DNA of 64,000 nt, from assembly GCA_003008705.1 (NCBI GenBank), contig PDUO01000006.1:567295-631294 (forward strand). Reading direction: 5' to 3'. Positions 34,925 to 47,410 of the stretch are shown here, in pieces; the stretch's first letter is position 1, and each line of letters opens with the position of its first letter. Origin of the DNA: Pezicula radicicola (lineage: Eukaryota; Ascomycota; Leotiomycetes; Helotiales; Dermateaceae). Below the pieces are notes generated by a model that was not told where the DNA came from, did no database searches, and saw only the letters and a list, made by a program, of their open reading frames with translations. A program made the position numbers and the translations under genes.

Positions 34925-36352
34925 GCAAGAAGCAATAGAATTTTTCTTAGGCCAACTCAGATGCTCCAGAACCGGGCGACCAAGCTGTTGCATTGCAGAT
35001 TGACTGGATCTCTGATAAGCAGTATACCTTGCCTAGGTAGGTAGAATATCTGCAAGTTGCAGAACGTGCAGCATCTTGGAAGATAAGGAATACCGGCAAA
35101 TGGCAAGCTTTATCTCTTCTCATTATTTCATCCTCCACATGTGTTGCTTGTGAGCTTTTGACTTTTGCATCGCAGACCGCTATTCGTCTTTCACATGATG
35201 CTTATCTCTTCCCCGAACATCGGAACCTTGTCTTGGAACTAGGTGATTTTCAATACTGTTGAATTTGTTGTCCCTACAGTAGTACAGTACAGTACATCTG
35301 TGCTCCGGAGGAAAACATCGATGCCCGAGCCTAGTCGTTGCATCCAAGGGCTAGCCTTCAAAGCCAATTGGTACTTGAAAAGTGAGGAAAACCATGCTGG
35401 TGGCACCAAATGCGGCGCACAGAAAATAGCTCATCCCATCATTGAGACCAACGCAATGATTGATTTGCGTTCCAACTAGCCGAGTAATACGATGCAAGAC
35501 TGACTCCCTTCAAATAATGTAATGTAACATATTCATTGGGATCGCTTCTCTCGTTACCATTGACTATAAGGTATCTGGTTGTATCGTCTTTAGCAGCGCC
35601 GCCTTTCTACCAAGACGACGAGCCGAAATCTGCGCCTATTATTGCAGCAGCGGTGAAGTCCAACATAGAGAAGGAAAATATGACTCCATAAAATGTGATG
35701 AAGTCGGGTACAGAATGTGTTACTGTGGTACAGAGATGCACCATTTCTAAATGAGGTCTGAAAGGGCACTCGCACTTGATACAGCCAGTCTCTGCTGCAT
35801 GGCCTGGAAATATGTGATATCTGATTCGTAACGGCCTCTCGATGTCTCGAGAATTTGAATGTCCACGTTTAAAATTGAGATGTTTACCCGTTGTCAAATA
35901 CACTGCGTCCTTTTCTACCAGGCTAATGCATGATAAAACGTGGAGTCTTTGAGACGTCGGTACGGGCCCTTCCTCATGCAACCTAGCATTTACACCAGCG
36001 GGATGGATATTCCCTTACGAAGATATTTAGTCCAAAGGTCGAACGGCTGTCAAGGGACCTCCCAAGGTAGATTGTGCGGTGAAGCAACGCAATGCATTGC
36101 TAGATACGCAAGGTTCAGCCAGGCCACCGGGTAAGCTAACAAAGGCTTGCGCAAGACTACAGCCAATTTGCGTGATATGGCGTATGCTATCCGGAATATT
36201 TGATATCTGATTTTGCCTTACATATTAAATCACCAGTGGTTTATCTTGTCCGTATCGCTCCTTGAAACTGATTCTGTCCTTACACATTCACTTACACTAT
36301 CGCGAACAAGACCACCTCACCTCGTTCGCTTCCGTCTTCGCCGCTACCATTC
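34925..36352. other. Intergenic, no gene recognised
   Basis: About 1.4 kb. Short open frames (35243-35479, 35607-35981) have translations that look non-coding. A short ACAGT-type tandem run (TACAGTACAGTACA) lies at 35281-35297. The last ~100 bp before 36353 are C/T-rich and probably the UPF0643 gene promoter. Confidence 0.45.
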
Positions 36353-37523
36353 ATGTGTGAAGAGTCAATAACAGCTAGAAAGGGGTCAAAATCGACAGAT
36401 TTGCCAAAGGTACGTGATTATCCTGTGACTTGAAACCTCATTAGAGTTACGCAAACTGACTCTGTAAACTAAGCACCGTCCTGCGTTACTACGATCTCTA
36501 ACCCTTCTTGAACACCATTCTTTCAGCTATCCAATTGGACAGACAACCATAATCATGATTGACCTCGGCCTAGCACCAGTGAAGAGTACTGAGGCTATTC
36601 TCCAAGCAGTTCCTTCTACGCACTCAGACGGGTTTTGCGGTCTGCTTTCCTCGCATCAGCAGACCGCCCTTTCGTCTGACGGGTTCCATCTTCTTGTTTC
36701 CCCATACGACGAAGAAGATCATCTTCTGGACCTACGAACTCTGGATGTCCCAAACCAGATCGTGGCTAAAGCTCTTGTCGGGATGAGATGCTTAAAAAGT
36801 GATTACGCAACGGCTCCGTATGTTGATATTTTCAACTGGGCTGAGATTGTTAATGGAGTCCACGAAATTGCTGCCGAATTAGGCTATTTATGGAAAGAGC
36901 GGTCCTTCTACGTCGTCGTTTTCAGAAGTCGTATCCCACCATCCACTGTTTATGCCGATTGTTTGTATTCTCTGGTTTTTTTGGTTTTTTTCCTCGAATC
37001 GTAAAAGAGTGCATTGCTAATGCCCAGCGCTTGAGCAGTGGGCGCTCTGGACAAAGCTGCACATGCCGAGGCTACGAAGAGCGGAGGATTCCTGAAGTAA
37101 GTTAAGCTTTCCAAGTTTTCACCTTTGACGTTGCTAATAATTCAGGTACTGGTTTGGATCACCTGATGAAGCTGGACGAAATCTTGCAACTTGTATCTGG
37201 CGTAGTCATCATGATGCTAAAGGTTCGTATTTCCCGCTTGCAACCCTCTTCTAGATTGTCTGGGGAGATGGGAGTTTTTTCTTTCTTTTTGGATTTCGTT
37301 CACCTATGAGATGCGACTCCCGCATTATGTCTTAGTACCTTTGAGTTTTTCCAGCAAAAGAATGCTAACAGTGAGGTCTCAAATAGTTGGTAGCGTAGGT
37401 GAAGCGCATCGCCGTGCAGCTGGTTCCGCAAGGAAGCTGTATACCGAGTGGAAGATCGAGCAGCTTCAACTTGTAATCAAGGACGACGCAAAGGAATGGG
37501 AGATCGCATCATGGATTGCTTGA
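36353..37523 (+). CDS. UPF0643 family protein
   Basis: Conserved fungal protein of unknown function, related to the fission-yeast UPF0643 protein PB2B2.08. Five exons (36353-36409, 36474-36960, 37039-37096, 37146-37222, 37387-37523) give 271 residues. The start at 36353 (MCEESITARKG) is preferred over the internal ATG at 36555, since the upstream exon joins in frame and encodes HRPALLRSLTLLEHHSFSYP. Conserved-looking blocks: PYVDIFNWAEIVNGVHEIA, SFYVVVFRSRIPPST, LDKAAHAEATKSGGFLKYWFG and RNLATCIWRSHHDAK. The C-terminus contains EAHRRAAGSARKLYTEWKIE. The fold resembles nothing I can name with confidence. The fourth intron (164 bp) has a GTTCGT donor, weaker than usual. Confidence 0.8.
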
Positions 37524-38358
37524 TTGAGTTGCAGGCAGGAGGCTGTGGCGGGCAGTTTGAGTGATAGAGATCTGCTTGGGGGCGGATGGAGTTACCTGGA
37601 GTTCGAATGATGCATATTAACTAGATTCCCAAGAAAAGTGCAGCGTTGCTAGAGTGAACGATAGAAGAATAGACTTGGCTTCGATGGCTAAAGCAGGCTC
37701 CCGTTGACAAGACATATGGCACACCTGAGAATATTGCTTTTGATTTCAAAGTATGGAGTACCTAGTTTGAGTTACTCAGCAAAATCAGTAGTAGGTATTT
37801 ATGAGCAAGGAACCTTCAACATCTTGGCCATTGAGTTGCTTGATTTACCTAGGTGATCCAGTCGTGGCCTTCCGCAGGGTTCATCCTAGACAACCAAAGC
37901 TTGAGACAATGAATGGCAGTATCGTTAATGGTACGTCCAACTTAGATGAGCTAGATAGTGAAGTGGGCAGGCCATATTGTCTGATGTATAAAATTTGAGC
38001 CTGACACAAAAGCCATAGGTGTGATAGAGAGCCAGGGTGTAGAAGATGGAGAGAGTGACCATTTAACTTATCGATCAAGAACGGGCTTAAGACAAGCCCA
38101 AAACAGGTGAAATAACTCATAAACCAAAAGACTTTCATAGAGAAAAGATGACATGACGTTGAAAAATACCCAAGATGTAATGGCGTGGGGGGCTCGGGGG
38201 TCATCCAACCTTGCGAGCCTCGAGAGGAAAACCGCGCTAGCCTCTCCGCCCACACAAACGGAATTTGCGACCGAAAACGCATCTCGAACGTGTTGATTCA
38301 ACCTTTCTGCTCCGCACACTCAATAGGTAGATCTCGCCATAAGGTTTATAATTTAAGC
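37524..38358. other. Intergenic, no gene recognised
   Basis: About 835 bp between UPF0643 and eIF3h, both on the plus strand; 3' UTR plus promoter. No RNA gene or repeat seen. Confidence 0.4.
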
Positions 38359-39567
38359 ATGGCAGATTCAACATTCAAAGAGGTTCCTCTGAACTCGGTG
38401 CAGGTCGAGGCACTGGTAAATGATAACCCCTCCACGAATGTTTCTGTACGAGGCTGATCAGATATAGGTGGTCATGAAGATTGTGAAGGCTTGCGCGGCA
38501 ACGTTCCCTACGACGGCTACTGGATCGATCGTTGGTATGGATAATGGCGGAACTCTGCAAATCACAAACTCGTTCCCATTCCCAACCGCAGATATCGCAG
38601 CGTCTGATTCACACCCAAACGATCATATGGCCGCGTCAAACATCGCTGCTGCTGCACCACGATCAAAGGCAAACGCTGCTTACCAGACGGAAATGATCAA
38701 ATATCTCAGGGAGGTCAATGTCGATGCCAACAATGTTGGATGGTATACGAGCGCAAACATGGGGAACTTCATCAATAGCAGCTTGATTGAGAATCAGTAC
38801 CACTACCAGAAGGAGGTCAACGAGAAGACTGTGGCTTTGGTTCACGATGTTAGCCGGAGTTCGCAGGGTGCCCTAAGTCTGCGTGCGTTCAGATTATCTA
38901 CGAGTTTCATGGCTGCATACAAAGAGAGCAAGTTCACCACCGAAAAGTAAGGCTACTCAAAATTTTCTATAACAAGGCACTAACCTTCGCGCGCAGCATG
39001 CAAAAGACAAAGCTCACCTACAAAGATGTCTTGGTCGAATTGCCGATCATTGTCCATAACTCCCACCTCCTGACATCATTTTTACACCAAATGCCCACAG
39101 CACCGCCTAAAGACGACCTCGAATTCCCCGCCAGTCTTGCTGATCTTACAAAGAACACCCCAGAGATTCCTCTGTATCCAAACCTAGACTCCTTGGATCT
39201 TTCGATTGACCCGTATCTCGAGAGGACTTGTGATATGCTCTTGGACAGCATCGAGACACATTACACGGAGCTGAACAATTTTCAATATTTCCAGAGACAA
39301 TTGGCTCGCGAGCAGACGAAAGTTACCGCATGGAAGACTAAACGTGCAGCGGAAAATGCAACAAGAGCTACACAGAAATTGGCGCCACTTCCAGAGGATG
39401 AGTGGGAGAGACTCTTCAAGCTTCCTACCGAGCCAAGCAGGCTGGAGGGTATGCTGAATGCTAGACAGGTGGAGCAGTACTCCAGACAAGTCGATGGTTT
39501 CACTGCAAACATTTCCAGCAAGATGTTCGCAGTGAAGAGCAACCTTCTGCCAGAGGAATCGCAATAG
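38359..39567 (+). CDS. Translation initiation factor eIF3 subunit H
   Basis: MPN-domain subunit of the eIF3 scaffold that recruits mRNA to the 40S ribosome. Three exons (38359-38415, 38468-38946, 38997-39567) give 368 residues. The MPN domain follows the first splice: [30 protein letters not shown], then [25 protein letters not shown]. The JAMM metalloprotease residues are replaced, as in all eIF3h/f proteins: the usual HxH is not present where YTSANMG stands, so this is a structural, non-catalytic MPN. The C-terminal half has the conserved helix [31 protein letters not shown] and ends in NLLPEESQ. The assignment is secure. Confidence 0.95.
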
Positions 39568-42117
<2,550 letters not shown>

Positions 42118-42602
42118 ATTTTCTTTTCATGGGTTTGGCATTTCATTGGGCTAGTATTCAACACGATTAATGACGGCATGATCTGGGGAAAAGCATTTGA
42201 CCTTCAACGGCATATATAAGAGTTCTCGGAAAAGTATTCAACAAGGGGTATTTTGTTTTATAGCGAACGGCGTTACTTGGCTCTTCAACAATCGGTCAAG
42301 TAGAAGTGGGTCTTTTGCTTCGACATAGAGGGACCTATTTAGGTTCTGGAATAGAATTCACTGCATTGCCAGCGTGTCATAGACCCTTTTTTTTTTCTCT
42401 TTGGAATGAAAATTGGAAGTTGTGTGAACGCGGAGTTGTTGAGTGCACTTCAAATATTCGGTCATAGCTGTTACAGTACCCCACCATCCCTCTCACGGTC
42501 TCACCATGCACTTCCAATGACCAAGCCAAGGAACGCCTTCGTACCATGCCTTTCCCCTCGTGTTCGCCTTGTTTCTGCTGCCATGGTGCGAACACATTAG
42601 AG
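42118..42602. other. Intergenic SAHH / PI-PLC
   Basis: About 485 bp with a T-run (42388-42399). It holds the SAHH 3' UTR and the PI-PLC gene promoter. An upstream in-frame ATG at 42546 could extend the PI-PLC protein by 19 residues. Confidence 0.4.
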
Positions 42603-44048
42603 ATGGCTCTTCCACTGTTGACAATTCGCAATTTAACTACTCGTACAATCGAGTTGAAGCTTTTGGAGCGGTTTGAAGCACCTCAGTCTGTGGACAATCC
42701 TGGGGGTATCAACAATATAACCCGGTCTTTTACCTCTCTCCTAAGTAACATTACAACAAGCCCTACATCACCTGAACTTGCTGCGAAGTCGGAGAGCTTC
42801 AGTCATCAAGATGTGTCCATACCAATTAGCCCCTTCGAAACGAAACCCACCGACATCCAGCCCAATGCCAAAGAAGTCTTGCGCTTGACCTTTGAGACGG
42901 AAGGGCAGAGATACCGAGTTGACACTCCAACCACATCTCAGCGCTCGTCTGTCCTCACTCCCCTCAGCCCCGACCCAAAATTCGAATACACGGCGATCTT
43001 CCTCCCCAGAGAGTCCTTCCTTGCCCTCTACTCGTCTTCGAAGCTTGAATCATGGATGTCAAAGCTAGCTAACGACACACTGCTTGCGCGGCTCAGCATT
43101 CCCGGTACACACAACTCCCCAACCCATCACACAGCACTTCCTTCTGTGCGCTGTCAAGCTGTGAGCGTTAAGGAGCAGCTCAATAATGGTGTACGATTTC
43201 TTGACATACGAGTACAACCTGAGGAGCCAGACAATCCGTCCAAAGACGGGCTGATTCTTGTACACAGCGCCTTTCCTATCTCCCTGACGGGCAACAAATA
43301 CCTGCGAGACCTAATCAACGTGGTTCTTGGTTTCCTAGATGCCAATCCAAGCGAGACAATCATCATGTCACTCAAGCGCGAGGGGGTTGGGAAGACAACG
43401 GATCAGCAACTCAGCAAGATTCTGCACGATCATTACGCTACAGACCCGGCACGCTGGTTTACGGAAAATCGCCTTCCAACCTTAGGTGAAGTACGGAATA
43501 AGATAGTCATTATACGGAGGTTCGCGATAGACGATTCCCTGAAAGATGGGAATGGCTGGTGTATAGATGCAGAGTCCTGGCCAGACAACTGTGCTGATGG
43601 AATCTGTTCCAGTGGAGAGATCCGTGTCCAGGATTTCTATGAGGTGGAAGAGACACATAATATTGATAAGAAAATTGGTTTCTCTGAAGACCAGCTTGGG
43701 CGCGCTGCTCAGGCTGTAGCTCCGCCACCGGGTGAGATGAACGCTGCTGGTGAGGCAGCGAAGTTTCCTTTCTTCGTAAACTTTTTGAGCGCGTCGAACT
43801 TCTTCCGGCCAGGATGCTGGCCCGACAGGATTGCGGCAAAGGTCAACCCTAGGATTATTGATCATCTGTGTCGAAAACATAATGATACATCCGCTATATG
43901 GGCTACTGATGCGGGAGAGCAGAGGAAACCCCTTGGTGATGGGTGCACAGGGATTGTTGTATGTGATTGGGTTGGTGAAAAGGGGGATTGGGATTTAGTG
44001 AGATGTATTGTGGGTATGAATGCGAAACTGGAGTTGAGTCAGAGTTGA
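42603..44048 (+). CDS. PI-PLC X-domain protein (single-domain type)
   Basis: Single-exon gene of 481 residues. The N-terminal ~150 residues are variable and Ser/Thr-rich, with a short beta-rich opening (LPLLTIRNLTTRTIELKLLER). The rest is a bacterial-type phosphatidylinositol-specific phospholipase C X domain: SIPGTHNSPTHH with the first catalytic His, NGVRFLDIRV, and LVHSAF with the second catalytic His, followed by FLDANPSETIIMSLKRE. Both key histidines are present. PH, EF-hand, Y and C2 domains of classical eukaryotic PLCs are absent. Such proteins cleave PI or GPI-type substrates in bacteria; the fungal substrate is unknown. No signal peptide is evident. Confidence 0.88.
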   Translation: MALPLLTIRNLTTRTIELKLLERFEAPQSVDNPGGINNITRSFTSLLSNITTSPTSPELAAKSESFSHQDVSIPISPFETKPTDIQPNAKEVLRLTFETEGQRYRVDTPTTSQRSSVLTPLSPDPKFEYTAIFLPRESFLALYSSSKLESWMSKLANDTLLARLSIPGTHNSPTHHTALPSVRCQAVSVKEQLNNGVRFLDIRVQPEEPDNPSKDGLILVHSAFPISLTGNKYLRDLINVVLGFLDANPSETIIMSLKREGVGKTTDQQLSKILHDHYATDPARWFTENRLPTLGEVRNKIVIIRRFAIDDSLKDGNGWCIDAESWPDNCADGICSSGEIRVQDFYEVEETHNIDKKIGFSEDQLGRAAQAVAPPPGEMNAAGEAAKFPFFVNFLSASNFFRPGCWPDRIAAKVNPRIIDHLCRKHNDTSAIWATDAGEQRKPLGDGCTGIVVCDWVGEKGDWDLVRCIVGMNAKLELSQS

Positions 44049-44188
44049 AGGAGGCTCAAGAGGGTTTGCTCCTGGATAGATGTACAGTTGGTTTTGACGC
44101 GAACATGGTATTGCTCTTTTATGATACACGTATGTCTTCTTTTGTTAGATTTACAGCTATAATACAAAGTCTGGCAACCTGGTAGTCA

Positions 44189-45151
44189 TTATGCTTTTGG
44201 TTCTTCTTTTGGTGCATCTCCCTTCTCGTCCTCTTCCAGCATTGTCCTTCTACCCTCTACTGTGAAGTACAAATTCTTCGCAGCACTCTCAAGCGTATTT
44301 GTGACACCAGCTCCAATACCTTGCAACATAGCCACCAGCTGGCCTCTGAGACCATCGATTCCACCAGCAATACCTCCAACCCATCTTGTGCCCTCAACGT
44401 CAAATACTTTTCCTTCAACTCTTGCTCCAAGCAACATCAGCTTAGATAGTCCGCTCTGGACGGCAGCATCGTAGTATCCTGGGTTCGCCCTTCTCGTAGG
44501 CGCTGGAAACTGGCCAGGAACAGGAGATAAGATAGAGAGTGCCGCCTTCAGATGTTGTGGGGAGACACTCGGTAATGTGAGGAGGACAAGAGGACCGGAG
44601 AGAAGGGGTGACAGCGCATGAGCTGTCTTCCGGTCTACTGCTGCATCGTGGGCGGCTTTCGATAGCGAGTGTGTCAAACCATCTGCATTCGCCGGCTCAG
44701 GGTTATAGAATTCTACCACTCTCAGAGCAGCTGCAAAGATTCCGGTCTGTATAATCTGTATCTTGACCCCAGCAGCAACATTCTCCTGAGGATACTCTTC
44801 CGCAACCCTAGCCGCATCAACTTTCTCTAGAGCTTTTGTGAGCTCCCTTCTTATCCCTACCCATTCGGTTGCTGTAATACTGCTGTGTTGGAAGAGAAGC
44901 ATGAGAGGTGTTGATCGTAGAACTGATGCATATTGTCGCAGCAATTGGGATTTGCGGAATTCAGGGGGTTTAAAAGATGGGGGTTGGGTCGATGGATAAC
45001 GGACTATGGGCCCTGGATTTCCAGTGATCTGCTCCTGAGATACGGCCGATGTGATTGCTGCAGTGGCATATTGACGGGTTGGTAAGGAGGTTCTTTTACA
45101 GCGAAGGATGGAGGCTATTGCCTTTGAAGGCGTGTGTATTCGTGGAGGCAT
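44189..45151 (-). CDS. Mitochondrial large-subunit ribosomal protein uL10m (MRPL11)
   Basis: Single exon, 320 residues. The N-terminus is basic and Ser/Thr-rich (MPPRIHTPSKAIASILRCKRTSLPTRQYATA), a typical mitochondrial presequence with an RQYA-type cleavage region. The body follows the uL10 pattern: RKSQLLRQYASVLRSTPLMLLFQHSSITATEWVGIRRELTKAL, then ALSPLLSGPLVLLTLPSVSPQHLKAALSIL and LGARVEGKVFDVEGTRWV. The end is acidic and Lys-rich. The protein forms the base of the mitoribosomal stalk. It is convergent with PI-PLC (140 bp) and divergent from TRP4 (256 bp). Confidence 0.87.
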   Translation of the reverse strand: MPPRIHTPSKAIASILRCKRTSLPTRQYATAAITSAVSQEQITGNPGPIVRYPSTQPPSFKPPEFRKSQLLRQYASVLRSTPLMLLFQHSSITATEWVGIRRELTKALEKVDAARVAEEYPQENVAAGVKIQIIQTGIFAAALRVVEFYNPEPANADGLTHSLSKAAHDAAVDRKTAHALSPLLSGPLVLLTLPSVSPQHLKAALSILSPVPGQFPAPTRRANPGYYDAAVQSGLSKLMLLGARVEGKVFDVEGTRWVGGIAGGIDGLRGQLVAMLQGIGAGVTNTLESAAKNLYFTVEGRRTMLEEDEKGDAPKEEPKA

Positions 45152-45407
45152 CCTTAGAAGAAATTAGTATACCTAGGGTTGGAAATGTGACCTGCGCAGC
45201 CATTGGCAACTTACCTGTTGGAATTGCCTTGCTGAAGCTTCAACAACTGCAGCTGTACCATTCCAAAAAATTTCCCAAAGAGGTTTAGTTTGTTACTTCA
45301 CGATCATCGGGATCACGTGGAATATCTGGCGCCCTTCGAGTCAGTTGGAGGTCGGACAACACGTCTTCAAATATAGTCAATTGGAGATTGGAAAATTCAC
45401 AAGAGCC

Positions 45408-46707
45408 ATGGCTTCTTCGGTTGATCCAAGTGCTCCACAGCAAATTTCAATCAGCCCACTTCTCCGACGTCTTTGGCCAGATCCCGGCGCAACCAACGTT
45501 ACGGCGGAGGAGGTTGCTGTAGCTATTGGACATATTTTTACAGATCAGTTATCTCCCGTCCAGACTGGAGCATTATTGACCTGTTTACATTTCACTGGTT
45601 GGGATCGAAGGCCAGATGTCATCGCAAAATGTGCTGAGGCTATGAGAAGTGCCGCTTCTCAGATAGACAGGCAGGCATTGCAAAGGGTCGTCAAAGCGCG
45701 TGGAAGGCCAGAAGGCGAATACCAGGGCGGTCTTGTAGGTTAATTTTCAACCATGAAGGTACTTTTACTGATTTTCAAAGTGTGATATTGTGGGAACTGG
45801 CGGTGATTCACATCACACCTTCAACATTTCCACCACCTCGTCTATTATCGCATCGTCTCTTCTCATGTTAAGCAAGCACGGCAATCGAGCTTCTACCTCT
45901 AAGTCAGGTTCAGCAGATCTTCTCACTTCAACATTACCAACCCCACCGGACTTGCTCGCTGTCACACCTGAAACCATTGGTAAAATATATGAAAAGAGCA
46001 ATTATGCTTTCCTATTTGCTCCTGTTTTCCACCCTGGGATGAAGTATGTCGCACCAATTCGAAAAGAGCTCGGCTGGAGAACCATTTTCAACTTATTAGG
46101 TCCTCTCGCCAACCCTGTCGAGGGAGTCATAGAGGCACGTCTACTTGGCGTTGCAAGGAGAGATGTTGGACCGGTTTTTGCTGAAGCTTTGAAGATGATT
46201 GGTGTCAGAAAAGCAATGGTTGTCTGTGGTGAAGAGGACCTGGATGAGATTAGTTGTGCTGGACGAACCTACTGCTGGAGACTGATCGACCACTCAGTAA
46301 CTAAGGACTCACCCCCCAGCAACATTGGCATTGAGAGTTTCTCCATCTGCGCTGCCGACTTTGGATTACCAGCACATCCACTGGAAGATGTCTCGCCAGG
46401 CAAGGAACCGCATGAGAATGCTGCAATTCTAACATCGTTGCTTCAGAATCAGCTTCCCAAAGACGATCCTATCCTACATTTTGTTCTTATGAACACAGCA
46501 GCACTTTTTGTCACGTCCGGGATCTGTGAGGCAGAAACTAGCGATATGGGCCATGGTGATGATGGAAATGTTATTACTGAGAGGGGACCAGGCGGTGGAA
46601 GATGGAAAGAAGGCGTAAGGAGAGCACGATGGGCTATCGAGAGTGGCGAAGCCTGGAGACAGTGGCGACAGTTTGTTGAGGTAAGTAATAGCTTTGGGAA
46701 GAGCTAG
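45408..46707 (+). CDS. TRP4: Anthranilate phosphoribosyltransferase TRP4
   Basis: Second step of tryptophan synthesis: transfers phosphoribose from PRPP to anthranilate. Two exons (45408-45734, 45781-46707) with a 46-bp intron give 417 residues. The ATG at 45408 (GCCATGG) is the natural start. The N-terminal helical domain reads ISPLLRRLWPDPGATNVTAEEVAVAIGHI and SPVQTGALLTCLHFTGWDRRPD. The PRPP-binding glycine loop is DIVGTGGDSHHTFNIST, followed by SKHGNRASTSKSGSADLL, APVFHPGMKYVAPIRKELGWRTIFNLLGPLANP and CGEEDLDEISCAG. All motifs are intact and the end, FVEVSNSFGKS, matches family C-termini. A donor-like GTAAGT overlapping that VSN codon was considered and rejected. Confidence 0.96.
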
Positions 46708-47410
46708 GGATCACTTAGCAAAATCAAAAGTACTGCCGTTTCAAGAGGGAAGTATAGAGTCATATCCTCTTCTTTTTTTCAGTCCTATTTGAAGATTCCC
46801 AATGGGTAATGAGTAGTTTAGCGTGCAAGTTGTCTTCTTGTAGCTTCTTAAAACACTAATTGGCTGCTGCCATGAGATATATATCAAAGGCATTCCAGGT
46901 CTCATGGATGCTTCTCTCCATGAAGAAGCCCGGTGCCCACATAGAGTGTACCTACCGTACGAGTTGTTTTATAAGAGAATATTTTTATTAAGGCAAGTAC
47001 ATAATCCAAATCAAGTGAGTTACAGTTTAATAAATAGAGCGACTTAAAATAATCTCTTACAAAGCATCTAATATGGTGGTTTCCCAGCAAGCCAGGTTTG
47101 CTTTTGCTCATCACATATCTACAGTATGCTTTGCTCATCGGATCTCGCGATAGGCCGATGTCGCTTGCATGCAAATTCTCAGAAGTGCAACCAATCTCGA
47201 GCCACTCATATCCAATACCAAATAACATGTCCAAGTATTTCCCCTTCACCCCAGCTAGGCCACAAGAGGATATACAATGCCGAAGTTTATACCCTCGGCA
47301 CTGTAGTACTGTCGTACCGTAGTACTGCAGTACTGTAGTTTTCTTCCGTCTTCGTCTCTCCACTGATTTCCGCTGAGCTTATCAGCGACCATCGCAAAAG
47401 TCAAAAAAAC
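46708..47410. other. Intergenic between TRP4 and transposon
   Basis: About 700 bp, AT-rich toward 46970-47060. A cluster of GTAGTAC/GTACTG units lies at 47303-47338, repeating a short GTAC-centred palindrome. No gene recognised; the open frames on either strand look non-coding. Confidence 0.45.
47303..47338. repeat. Short GTAC-centred palindromic tandem
   Basis: Three partial copies of a GTAGTACTG / CAGTACTGTAG motif in 36 bp. Intergenic, 70 bp outside the piggyBac terminal repeat. Confidence 0.7.

Noticed and set aside
46678..46780. Alternative last exon of TRP4 via the GTAAGT at 46681
   Set aside because: Splicing would replace a family-like ending (FVEVSN...) with an unrelated short tail; the unspliced stop at 46707 is the better model.
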